A stretch of DNA of 24,672 bases from Priapulus caudatus (Eukaryota; Priapulida; Priapulimorpha; Priapulimorphida; Priapulidae). The DNA lies in NCBI RefSeq assembly GCF_000485595.1, contig NW_014578423.1, positions 1-24,672 on the forward strand, written 5' to 3'. Positions 10,814-20,170 of this stretch are shown piece by piece. The first letter of the stretch is position 1. Each line of letters opens with the position of its first letter. The notes beneath the pieces are model-generated. The model saw only the letters and a program-made list of their open reading frames with translations, did no database searches and had not been told where the DNA came from. The translations under genes were made by a program, and so were the position numbers.

Positions 10814-10973
10814 GTTATTATCTTATGAGCAAGGTAGTGTACGTATTACTTTCCTCACGGGCCAACCATGCTGCGAAGTCTATCATAGGCTGTCATGTGA
10901 CACGGGTCTTTCGATGTTACAATGTACTATGTAATGTTTCAGTGTGTTACATGTACATGCAGCCAAAAGTTAC
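10814..10973. repeat. About 165-bp direct repeat, copy 1
   Basis: Starts near GTTATTATCTTATGAGCAAG and ends near GCAGCCAAAAGTTAC. It is highly similar, with small indels, to 11234-11401 in the same orientation. The two copies flank a short inverted-repeat element, so one is a tandem duplicate of the other. Confidence 0.9.
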
Positions 10974-10979
10974 GCTCAT

Positions 10980-11226
10980 AGGGTCTATGTCCCCCAGGGT
11001 ACTGCCGGAACGTACCCTGGGTACGGTCCGGTATACCAGAATGTACCCTGGTAACTATTTGATATGGTTAGGGTTAGGGTTAGGGTTGGGGTTGGGGTTA
11101 GGGTTAGGGAGTGGGCGTAGGCGACTCCCTAGACTCGTTAGTGGAGTAGGCAAGGTACGGTTCGGCATATTATTAGATAGTACCAGGGTACGTTCCGGCA
11201 GTGCGTACCCTAAGGGACATAGACCC
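10980..11226. mobile_element. 247-bp MITE-like element with internal TTAGGG repeats
   Basis: Left end AGGGTCTATGTCCCCCAGGG pairs with the right end, which read in reverse gives AGGGTCTATGTCCCTTAGGG; the complementarity continues through TGCCGGAACGTACCC for about 42 bp. At 11067-11107 the interior has seven TTAGGG-type hexamers, two of them TTGGGG. No reading frame resembles a transposase. Confidence 0.85.
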
Positions 11227-11233
11227 TCTCAGC

Positions 11234-11401
11234 GTTATTGTCTTATGAGCAAGGTAGTGTATTACTATTACTTTCATCACGGGCCAACCATGCTGCGAAG
11301 TCTAGCTATCATCGGCTGTCATGTGACACGGGTCTTTCAATATGTTACAATGTACTATGTAATGTTTCAGTGTGTTACATGTACATGCAGCCAGAAGTTA
11401 C
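11234..11401. repeat. About 165-bp direct repeat, copy 2
   Basis: Second copy of the repeat at 10814-10973, sharing TCTTATGAGCAAGGTAGTGT, CACGGGCCAACCATGCTGCG and GTTTCAGTGTGTTACATGTA. Single-base and short indel differences separate the copies. A 229-codon frame spans the copies and the element between them; it has no recognisable protein similarity. Confidence 0.9.
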
Positions 11402-11768
11402 CTTCTCGCTCTAATCTCACTACGCCATGGGGTAAGACCAAGAAATGCCAGAAAGTCCTACGTCTACAACGTGAAAACTATTGTAGAGTCTGGTTTGGAC
11501 TAATGTACACGTGACGTGGTTCTACCGGTGTAGCCCATTCACTCTCGCTACAACTTACAAGTGAAGGGGGGCTCATGTACGACCTACCGGCCGGGACAGC
11601 CAGAGTAATACACATGTAACTAGGCCTATGATCATGATGTACCAGACTAAGCCCGACCAGGCTGTGCGACGGATTGTCTGGTATTCTAACCCTAACAATA
11701 CCGTTTCTTGGAGCTATACCAGACTGTACACCGTACAGTATGCTGAGTATCATATCTGATTAGTTCGG

Positions 11769-12043
11769 CAGTGGCTACGGGTACGGTAGCCGTATCTTAT
11801 GTCTCGAGGCTACGGGGTACGAGAGTCCCATTCGGCTCATACTTTAACGAGACAACAGACTGGCTGCGGTGGCCGCGCAGATTTTCGAAATAACGCCTTG
11901 GGAATAAATCACGATTTTGGAGTTTAGATTGAGCTGAAACCCTAACCGCGTACGGCTGGTAGTAACCCTCAAACCTAACCCTAACACTAACGCCAAAAAG
12001 AGCGCTTCAGACGGACGTACGGCGTACCTACCCGTAGCCACTG
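11769..12043. mobile_element. 275-bp inverted-repeat element with CCCTAA-like interior
   Basis: The left end CAGTGGCTACGGGTACGGTA is an imperfect reverse complement of the right end (...GGTACGCCGTA read in reverse). TAGTTCGG occurs directly before the left end (11761-11768) and 7 nt after the right end (12051-12058). The interior contains telomere-like pieces (AACCCTAACCGCG, ACCTAACCCTAACACTAAC). Non-coding. Confidence 0.75.
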
Positions 12044-12075
12044 GGCGGAATAGTTCGGTTCAGCCTCTAGCCTCT

Positions 12076-12346
12076 GTGCGGAATAATTCTGCTCCCAGGT
12101 AACTTTTTTAATATTTTGTGAGGTTTATTCGACGCAACCCCCAATTGAATGATTGGGGGTTCCAATGGGATCATGCGACTCATGCAATAAGAATAACCCT
12201 CACCAAATATAAAATTAAAAAGTCTATCTGCGACTAGCTCTACGTAACCTATTAGCCAGCGTACAGTTGCCCGCAGGGCCCCCGCCTATTAGAGCATATT
12301 AGTACTACTACTACTACTAGAGATAATCTGCGACAGAATTATTCGG
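12076..12346. repeat. Nested inverted repeats
   Basis: GGAATAATTCTG (12079-12090) is nearly complemented by CAGAATTATTC (12334-12344). Inside, 12100-12222 is a palindromic element: ACTTTTTTAATATTTTGTGA on the left pairs imperfectly with the segment ending AAATTAAAAAGT. Its centre has the hairpin AACCCCCAAT...ATTGGGGGTT (12137-12162). Probably a degraded small transposon. Confidence 0.6.
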
Positions 12347-13646
12347 TTATAGGGTCAGCGCCATTCTTCGAATTCCAGCTTTCCAGCTCTATCAAACAAT
12401 TACAGAAATTAATGTGACTGTAAAGATAGGCCAGCAACGGCTATGTACCTAAAGATTTGAAATTAAACTAAAATATTAACAGCTAATATACTTTTAAATT
12501 CCTTTTTGACTCCATTCCTTATCGCTAACATTTTTTGACGTTGTGTTTATGTTATTTGGATTTTCTCTGTGTTCGCGCTCTGGTTCGCGCGTGGATAGAC
12601 GTGTTTTGATGCTCGCGCGCCATCTAACGATCCAAATGATAAACAATGCTGTGATCCGGCAAATAACGAATCCTCAGATAAGCAGGATTGAATAAAACCA
12701 AATATGATTCTATTAACTCCTGAAATATGATTTGATATCTATCTACGATATATAGTACTATATCATATCATTCCTGAATCACTTTTATTTAAAAAGAAAC
12801 ACCAGAAGGGGAGATATGTAGTGACAGTGGCGGAAATAACAGAGGATAGGTCCGTCCCCTGTAAGTGGTGCAAGGGCAGCGTGCGTGCGTGCGTGCGTGC
12901 GTGCGCGCGCGCGCGCGTCCATCTGTTCGTGCGTGTGTGCATACGTTACATTTATTTAGGTTATTTGTGTATACTAATAAGTAATATAAGAAGAATTAAA
13001 TATAATTCAATTCAATTCAATTCAAAAAATTTATTTATCACCATAATTTGCAAAAACACAATGATGCAGAAAACATTATTTTGAAGGGTAAAGGCACAGC
13101 GACTGAGCTAGGGACTCGAGGCGAAAAAAAAAGTGTTATATATATAAATAGAAGTAAATAGGGGTGGTTCGATGAGAAAATTCAATATATAATGCTACAT
13201 GATGCCATTTCGGATAAGTGATGCTTCGTGATACAAGTTTTTGATTCTTTAACTTTTGAACTACGACCCCCCCCCCAGCTGTGATGTCATCACCCATATT
13301 GACGAGCTCAACCAAACCGAAACAGACAAGCATCTAAAAATAAAATATAAACAATTTTAATCGTCATACAAAATTCTACACATATGACAAGTATAACAAA
13401 ATCTACAAAAACATAGTCATGAAACAACACGCCCTATGTATTGACTATTTGACTGCTTAGAGCCTTGGAAAAATATCTCTACTGCACTACGAACATCTCG
13501 ATTATACTCAATTTAAAATATGTAGTATATACATATGGAATATACACGTCGAATGTAAGACTGGACATAACATACTCAGCCTTCTATCTGAGGAATCTAC
13601 AAAGGTAGTTCAAACTATAGACAGTCTTCCACGTTGCTATGGTTAC
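12347..13646. other. Gene-free interval at the SMARCAL1 3' side
   Basis: Contains a GTGC/GCGC run (12881-12918), a TTCAA pentanucleotide run (13005-13025), an A-run near 13123 and a C-run near 13267. On the minus strand AATAAA occurs at 13030-13035, about 610 bp downstream of the SMARCAL1 stop; it is a possible but unproven polyadenylation signal. No convincing exon was found. Confidence 0.5.
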
Positions 13647-16600
13647 CTACTGGCAAAGCCTCGCCTTCTTCTGCAGTGGTGCGCCAGTCTTCCCTTGCCT
13701 CTTGGCTTCCTTCTCCTCCTCTACCTTCTTCTCCCTTCCTCCCACTACAGCCTCCCTCTCAGCCCCCTCCTCCTTCTCGTCCCTCTCTCTCCTTCCCTCC
13801 TCCCCTCCAACCTCCCACATGGTCCCTCCCCCGACCTCCCCAACAACTTTCCTCTCCTTCTCCCCTCCCACCTCCCCGTCAGCCTCCTTCCCTCCCGCCT
13901 CCTCCTCAGCCTCCTTCCCTCCCGCCTCCCCGTCAGCCTCCTTCCCTCCCGCCTCCTCCGCAGCTCTCAGCATCTCAGCTTCTCCCTCCTCGTCCTCCTC
14001 CATCGCCCGCTGCAGGTACCTCCACATTGTCGCCTGCCCCTCGTCGCGCGCAGGGGGCGCCACCGTCGTCGCGGCGTCGGCGAAGTCGTCCTTGCTGAGT
14101 CCGGCCTGGTTGAGGACCTGCAGCTTCCGCAGGATCAGCGGCCACAGCTGGTCGTCGGCAGTGCCCTGCAGGTGGCGCCACCAGAGTTAGACGCTACTCA
14201 CGCGATCACGTTATGTTGACATGCGTCTAAACGGAGGAATTGCTCCGACCTGTGATTGGAGGATAAAAATAGACCCCGCTCACTCCCGCCGCATATGCTA
14301 TGCTATGACGGGTAGGAACGTGTACTAACTGTCATATGGAGCGAACGATTTGAGTTATATTTCTATAAATTCTAGCTATTATAGACACATATCTTAGCCT
14401 TAATCTCTGTGACTTTTGAGTCTATTGAAGCGCGATTAGTCAAATTAATTAGCAAATATGCACGCGCGGCTGTGACCGGTGAAACGAAACGTCACGAATT
14501 CTATTTTTATCCTCCAACAATGGAAAATTGGGCGGGGTCTATTTTTATCCTCCAATCACAGGTCGGAGCAATTCCTCTGTTTAGACGCATGTGTTATGTT
14601 GGAAGCATTAATGTAGTGCGGTGACACGCTGCACACACGTACACAACGCGCGAAAACACGCATGAAAACGCTCACACACGCACCCGCACATGGACGCACG
14701 CATGCAATATATACATGATATATACATTCTCTGAAGGGTGACATATAGTTACACAATAGTGTATTGAAATATAATATATATGATACGATACGATACTACA
14801 AGATAGGATGATGCATAACATGATATCATATCATGCAATATGAGATATGTGAGATATATAATATCAGTGTTTCCTCTAGCCAAAAAGGTCTGTGAGGTGG
14901 TAAACGTTTTTTGTAATGTGTTTGCGCGTTTCGAGGTCCCAGCAAAGCGAGCATTGGTGCTGGCCAAGCTAGGGGTTCCGGGGGCATGCTCCCTCAGGAT
15001 TTTTTTTAGAAAAAATGGTGCAATTTGGTGCATTCTTAGCTATTCTGAACACATTGTATTAAACTCTTGAATCTCTTTTCCAAGTTGTCAAAAGTTTCGT
15101 CAGCTGATCATGAGAATTTGAGCGAGGCGTGTGGCCTCGCTCGTGTCAATGCAGGGGAAACACTGAAGATGACATCACACGATACAAGCCAATACAACGT
15201 CGCCCGCCACCGTGCTCGCGTAGTACCAACCTTCGCCACCAGGTAGCGCACGTCGACCGAGTCACGCTGTCCGATGCGGTGCGCTCGATCCTCCGCCTGC
15301 ATCAGCACGCCCGGGTTCCAGAACAACTCCGCGAAAATCACCAACGACGCCGCCGTCAGCGTCAGCCCGGCGCCGGCCGCGCGGATCGACAGCAGCGCCA
15401 CCTTGCAGTCGTCGCGCGTCTGGAACTCGTCGCAGCGCGAGGCGCGGAGGTCGGAGGAGGTCGCGCCGTCGACGCGCACGTGCCGGTGTCCGCGCGCGCT
15501 CAGCCCGGCCGCCACTGTGTCCATGACGCAGCGGTGGTGAGCGAACACGATCATCTTCGCGCTTTCTCCCTCGAGGAGGTCCAGGACGTAGTCGCGCGCC
15601 GCCGCAGCCTTCGCCCGCGCGGTTGCCGCGAACAACTCCAAGAGGGCGCCACTGCAGCGCTCCCCGGAGAGATCGCGCGTGGCGGCGTCGCGCGCCGATG
15701 CTGCGTCAACGCCCCCTAGCAGCACGGCGCAGCGACGCTTCGCCGGCAGCTGGGAGAGGACTTCGCGCTTCGTCCGCCGCAAGATGACGCCGGCGGCGTC
15801 CGCGACGGCTCGCAACTCGGCGAGGTTTGACGCGCCGCCGTAGTCCCAGCCCCAGCGCGTCTGCCGCGCCGCGCAGTACCGCGCCCCGAACTCCCGGAAG
15901 CTGCGGAACGTCGCCGGGGCGACGGCGCGAAGCTGCGTGAAGAGTTCGCGCGGCCGCGAGAGCGCGGGCGTGCCCGACAGCAGCAGCGCGCGCGTCGCCG
16001 CGGCGGCCGTCGCCACGGCGACGCGCGTCCGCGCGCTCTTCGCGTCCTTGAGGAAGTGCGACTCGTCGAAGATGACGACGCGGAACGGGCACGACGCCAG
16101 CGCCCTCTCGCGGCGCGTCATGACGTCGTAGCTCATGACGACGACCTCCGCGTCGGCGGCGACCGCGCCCCGCGCCGCGTCGACGACGACGACGTCGCCC
16201 GCGGCGACCGAGGGAAGCCACCGCGCGACCGCGTCGGCCCACGCGCGCTTCACGCTGCTCGGACACACGACGAGCAGCGGCCACTCCCGGCGATAGTACG
16301 CGGCGATCGCCAGCGCCTGTATGGTCTTCCCCAGCCCCATGTCGTCCGCGAGCAGCAGGCGCCCCCTGGCGGCAATCCCTCGCGCGACGCCCACCCGCTG
16401 GAACGGCAGCAGCGCGGCGACCAATCCGGCGTCGACGCCTGCCGCCGCGAGATCCGGGTCGTCGTCGCGGCGCGGCGCCCCCTGGCGGCGCGAGACGGCG
16501 TCGAGGACGAACCTCGGGAGCGGGTCGACGCGTGCGCCGGGGCGTAGCGGGCGTAGACTGGCGCCGAAGCGCGCGTGGTCGTCGACGTGGAAGCTCCAGC

Positions 16601-17303
16601 GCTTGGTCGTGGCGTCGTAGGATTGGGAGGGGACAGTCTTGAAGGCGGCGACGGCGCCGGCGTGGTATGGCATGACGACCTCGAAGCGATCGCTCGACAC
16701 GAGGCGACACTCGCCGCGGACCCCCGCCCCCGCGGGCAGCGCCTCCTGGTGGCGGGGCGGGTCGCCGCTCCACGGTGTAGCGGCGGGTGGGGCGTCGCGG
16801 GAGAGAGGGGGAGCGTGGGAGAAAGGGGGAGCCTTGGAGAGAGGGGGAGGCTTGGAAGAAGAGGGAGCCTTGGGAGGCACAGCTGTAATGGAGGAGGGGT
16901 AGAAGGAGCGAACGGTAGAGGAAGGGAGAGCCTTGGAGGGAGGGGGACCCTTGAAGGAAGGGGGGACCTTGGAAGGTGCGGCGGTGGTGACGGAGGAGGG
17001 GTAGAAGGAGCGAACGGTAGAGGAAGAGAGAGCGTTGGAGGGAGGGGGAACCTTGAAGGAAGGGGGATTCTTGGAAGGTGCGGCGGCGGTGACGGAGGAG
17101 GGGTAGGAGCAAACAGTTTTAGCAGCAACAGGCTGCATCTGCATCACAGGCTGCAGCGGCAGCGGCGTCTGCGGCTGCACGCCCGCCGGCGCCACCTGCC
17201 GCTGCCCGCCCGCCGGCGCCACCTGTCGCTGCGCACGTTTGGCGAGGGCCATGCGACGGTTATCCTCGATCCTTCGCTTCTGATCGTCTGTCAGTCCGGC
17301 CAT
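13647..17303 (-). CDS. SMARCAL1: SMARCAL1/HARP annealing helicase, two exons (join)
   Basis: SMARCAL1 is an SNF2-family ATP-dependent DNA annealing helicase that remodels RPA-coated stalled replication forks. Exon 1 is 15231-17303 (691 codons) and exon 2 is 13647-14165 (172 codons plus stop), giving 863 residues. The junction is phase 0: YLVAK joins [10 protein letters not shown], a continuous conserved segment. The N-terminus [20 protein letters not shown] matches the family's RPA-binding motif and supports the start. Residues 67-160 are a Pro/Ser linker with about 2.5 copies of a 34-residue repeat. One HARP domain lies at about 197-255; human SMARCAL1 has two. The SNF2 motor has Walker A GLGKT (323-327), DESH box (413-416), SGTPA (443-447) and motif [13 protein letters not shown] (669-679). 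The C-terminal tail is Glu/Gly/Lys-rich with about 10-residue repeats containing GGKEA. The exon 2 acceptor CACCTGCAG has a weak pyrimidine tract, but homology fixes it. The exons are very GC-rich beside AT-rich intergenic DNA. Confidence 0.96.
13858..13965. repeat. In-frame 30-bp tandem repeats in the SMARCAL1 C-terminal tail
   Basis: On the minus strand the repeats encode units like EAGGKEADG and EAGGKEAEE, about four copies. The coding frame is preserved in all copies and the tail is strongly acidic. The coding strand is purine-rich here. Confidence 0.85.
14219..14592. mobile_element. 374-bp element, 60-bp TIRs, 9-bp target duplication (Mutator-like)
   Basis: Begins ACATGCGTCTAAAC and ends with the reverse complement GTTTAGACGCATGT. 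The arms 14220-14279 and 14532-14591 match at 59 of 60 positions by eye. GTTATGTTG is repeated directly at both borders (14210-14218 and 14593-14601). A 9-bp duplication with long terminal inverted repeats is typical of Mutator-like elements. It lies in the SMARCAL1 intron, 53 nt from the exon 2 acceptor. A third copy of CTATTTTTATCCTCCAA is at about 14501. Confidence 0.9.
14865..15165. mobile_element. hAT-like relic, 301 bp, in the SMARCAL1 intron
   Basis: Ends CAGTGTTTCCTC and GGGGAAACACTG form short terminal inverted repeats of a kind common in hAT elements. The interior has a perfect 8-bp-stem hairpin (GAGCGAGG...CCTCGCTC, 15120-15142). I do not see a matching 8-bp target duplication. Its right end is 65 nt inside the intron from the exon 1 donor. 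Confidence 0.65.
16870..17106. repeat. 102-bp tandem repeats in the SMARCAL1 linker, about 2.5 copies
   Basis: On the minus strand each 34-residue unit begins YPSS (residues 67, 101 and 135) and includes PPSFK and STVRSF. Copies are in frame and lengthen the disordered linker between the RPA-binding motif and the HARP domain. Confidence 0.9.
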
Positions 17304-17855
17304 CCCTCGTTCCTGAGCGAGAGATCGTAGCGTTAGCGCGACGTAGGGCGAGAAAGAACACTGCTGACGTCTTCATGAAGGCTAACAGGATGAGATTTGT
17401 GCACGCAGAGATGCAGAGAGCTGGGCTGTACTTATATGAGGAATTATATAACTTATAATATACCATACACTGCCATAACCGTAGTTACCATAAGGGTATT
17501 GGCCAGGAATGAGTATTATGGGAGTGCAGAAAATATATTTGGGATTGCAATTTTTGTGTGTCTCAGCCAAGACTGCCGTAGGCGTTCACGGAGGGGGGAG
17601 AGTATGAGAGGGGTTCCTCCCCCTCTCATTGGGGGGCCTCCCCCAGAATTTTTTTTTAATTTTTTAATTTTTTGGGCTGTGCTGCATGCAATTTAAAAAC
17701 TAAGCGTGCAAATCACGGCTGCACGGCTCGCTGGCTAATATGTTGGTTACAATAGTTTGGGGACTGCCAATCTTTCAAAACGATTCCGCTATCCTTTTCA
17801 CTATTGATGTTTTTAAATGGTGAATGCCAAAACATTTAGTTGCACAGCCTACTGT
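17304..17855. promoter_or_regulatory. Presumed SMARCAL1 5' flank with a G/C-run relic
   Basis: Would hold the SMARCAL1 5' UTR and promoter. The AT-rich stretch at 17435-17465 has TATA-like sequence on both strands, not assignable. Bases 17580-17660 (GAGGGGTTCCTCCCCCTCTC, then CCTCCCCCAGAATTTTT) resemble the interior of the 7916-8200 insertion and are probably a transposon relic. No exon seen. Confidence 0.35.
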
Positions 17856-18098
17856 CAGCCCTCGACACTAACGGTTGTCCGATTGCCCGGGACAAGTAAA
17901 TGTCTATGTCGGACAAGTTATTCTCTTGCCTAGTTGCCTGATCGGACAACTGAAAAATTCGAGTTGTTATTCCTAACATCCTTTGAGCCAGGGGGCTATC
18001 GCACCACGTTCTCACGTCAAACGTAAAATTCGGACAAGTAAAAATTGCTTCTTGTTGCCCGACAGGACAACAAGATCTGAAAATAAGCGTCGAGGCTT
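17856..18098. mobile_element. Small inverted-repeat element with GGACAAGT motifs
   Basis: Left end CAGCCCTCGACACTAA pairs imperfectly with the right end (CAAGCCTCGACGCTTA when reversed). ACTGT flanks both ends. Inside, GTCCGATTGCCCGGGACAAG and GTTGCCCGACAGGACAA are oppositely oriented versions of one motif. Non-coding. Confidence 0.6.
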
Positions 18099-19212
18099 GA
18101 CTGTATGATGGTTTTTTCCTTGAGTGCTATTATTCCTCGTAATTCGAAATGATTAGGAGGAAAGAGAATGATCGCGGTGGGCGCGCATGCAGGCATTGTA
18201 CTCTTTGTATCCGTTTGTGTCTTGTCGTAAACTCATTTTAGATTTAGTACTCAGATATCACCTGTGATATTTGCTATTGATTGATGGCATTACCTATTCT
18301 TGCTCCATAACAAGTTATGTGGAACTCGTAACGCAATCGTTACAAGAATTATTGATTACAACTTTATGCTATTGTAAGAAATTAACGAAGTAACGAGTTA
18401 TTTCTCGATCAAAAAGTGCACAGCGTTCGATGTTTTTGACGTGTATTGTAATGCGAAAACGTCGGAATTACCTCGCAATGTAAATCGGTTTCGTGTATGT
18501 CTCGATGCAGCGGTAACGGTAACGAGACGTAACGGTGTTTTCTCGAATTCAAAACTGCTATTCTCCTGAAATGGAAAACACGCAGTTTTTCAATGGAAAA
18601 TTTTATATAAAAAGATTTTAATAATTTTAATAATTTTATTAAACGTTAGTAAATTTCTTGTGGAATGTATGCATGTTTACCTATCTAGAATTGTCATGAA
18701 TTAAATAACAAAACTGTTACTGCGATGCTTTTGATAAAATTGTATAGTTTCGATTATTGCAGTTGGCGCCGTTGGATTGTTACTCAAATACGAAGAAATG
18801 ATGTGAATACACGAATACACAAAGAAATGAAACGCAAACAACAATTGACTTTGCGTCTATCTGTAAATTTCATGTTTGTTACACGAGACGTCTCTTTCAG
18901 AGAGATAAATTAGAGGTAAACGAAAAATATCAATGGTCACGTACTTTTAGATTATTTATTCAAAAGAATCTAGCTCACGACACACGGATGTGACCATATA
19001 TAGCTTTAACGTCCATCAGTATGCCAAATTCCCGATAGAGCGTCTAAAGAACGCCTGCCTTGATGAATCTCTCACGCGCCTTTGAATCTACGACTCCAAA
19101 TACGCAGTACATGAATTAAACATGCATTACCTAATAAAAGAACAGTAGCTAGCGCGCTGTCAACTCCATTACGTACACATACAGAGTCAGTATATACGTA
19201 CATGTACTCAGG
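18099..19212. other. Gene-free AT-rich intergenic DNA
   Basis: No repeat ends, RNA gene or exon with conserved protein sequence was recognised. The only frame longer than 60 codons (18725-18913, +) has no recognisable motif. Part may belong to the BCS1L 3' region. Confidence 0.5.
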
Positions 19213-19411
19213 GGTAGAAATTAACTTTTGAAGAAGGGAGTCCAACGGACTGGACTCCCTGCCCTCAAAAAGAGGGAGCCCGCAGCAAAATGACCGACTC
19301 CTGCATATGTCTGACGAACTGACACGGACTCCTGCATATATGTCAAATCAGGGAGTCCGGCAGTAAATCAGGGAGTATTTGACTCCGGACTCCCGTTAAT
19401 TTCGCACCCTG
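19213..19411. mobile_element. hAT-like element, GACTCCCT family, copy 2 (shorter, inverted)
   Basis: Ends GGGGTAGAAATTAAC and GTTAATTTCGCACCCTG match those of the element at 4331-4739 in the opposite orientation. The interior keeps GGGAGTCC motifs, but about half the length is absent and the tandem 20-bp block is reduced. TGTACT flanks both ends. Confidence 0.75.
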
Positions 19412-19764
19412 TGTACTTGCATATATGTTAATAGTTATCAATTGTGCACTTTTAAAATCTTCGCCTACTACGTAAAATGGTCAACCATTCCAAATGCTAA
19501 ACCGCTCAACAAAAACTCTGCTTCAATGATCGTCACGGAAACCACATCCCGATAGTCCATCAGACGGCACGACGCGCTGCACCCGACCGACGCCAAGAAT
19601 CACGACAATACGATCACAATTGCGAGAACGGAAGGTCACCAGGAACAACTAACTCATCACGACACGTTCAAATTCCTCGCAGAAACTTTGCAAACATTCA
19701 CCGTCCTACGAGAAAGAAACTTCAGATCGGTCATTTCAAGAAGAAACTCGATCCAAGAGATGCG

Positions 19765-20170
19765 GTTCTAACCCTTCCCCTTCAAAACACACGTGCGTAC
19801 AAACCCCCACACACTGCGTATATATATATATATAATCCCACTGCCCAGGGTAAAAAATACACGGGAGCGATGAGCGATTCGCTCTTCAAACCTCCGAAAT
19901 CGCTCCCGTGAGGCTCAAAATAGCTCGCGTAAAATTTTTGGCGAGAGCTATTTTTTACACAGACTTTTGAAAAAGAGCTCCCGTGAAAAAAAAGTAATTT
20001 GTTCCCTGCCACTGCCTCACACATTATAGCACAATGCACGATGCCGCAGAGGACGCTACAACATCCTTCCCCTTCGAATATAAGCATGTGCATACAAATC
20101 CACACACACGCACAGCCCTACATGGCGTGACGTCGCAGGCGTGCGCAATGCCGCAGCGGACGCTACAACG
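19765..20170. repeat. Tandem repeats at the BCS1L 3' end
   Basis: ATGCCGCAG(C/A)GGACGCTACAAC occurs at 20148-20169, where it spans the BCS1L stop codon, and again at 20041-20062. The following CCTTCCCCTTCGAATATAAG resembles 19769-19790. The pattern suggests two or three tandem copies about 107 bp apart, later split by the 163-bp element at 19846-20008. Confidence 0.6.
19846..20008. mobile_element. 163-bp hAT-like MITE with 8-bp target duplication
   Basis: Starts CAGGGTA and ends TTCCCTG. CCACTGCC is duplicated exactly on both sides (19838-19845 and 20009-20016). The interior has repeated, oppositely oriented ACGGGAGC motifs. The 8-bp duplication and CAGGG ends are the hAT signature. It lies in the BCS1L 3' flank. 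Confidence 0.9.

Noticed and set aside
10825-11514. 229-codon forward frame as a gene
   Set aside because: It runs through both direct repeats and the inverted-repeat element with its telomere-like core, and its protein has no recognisable domain.
13634-14219. Ser/Pro-rich plus-strand frames
   Set aside because: They are antisense to the SMARCAL1 exon 2 repeats; the minus-strand frame continues the helicase C-terminal region in phase.
15706-17112. 468-codon minus-strand frame and several long plus-strand frames over 15129-17330
   Set aside because: They are shadow frames of the very GC-rich SMARCAL1 exon; only the 15231-17303 frame has conserved helicase motifs.
17304-20162. Additional exons or a fourth gene between SMARCAL1 and BCS1L
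   Set aside because: I found no frame with conserved sequence and splice borders; the interval holds transposon relics and AT-rich DNA.
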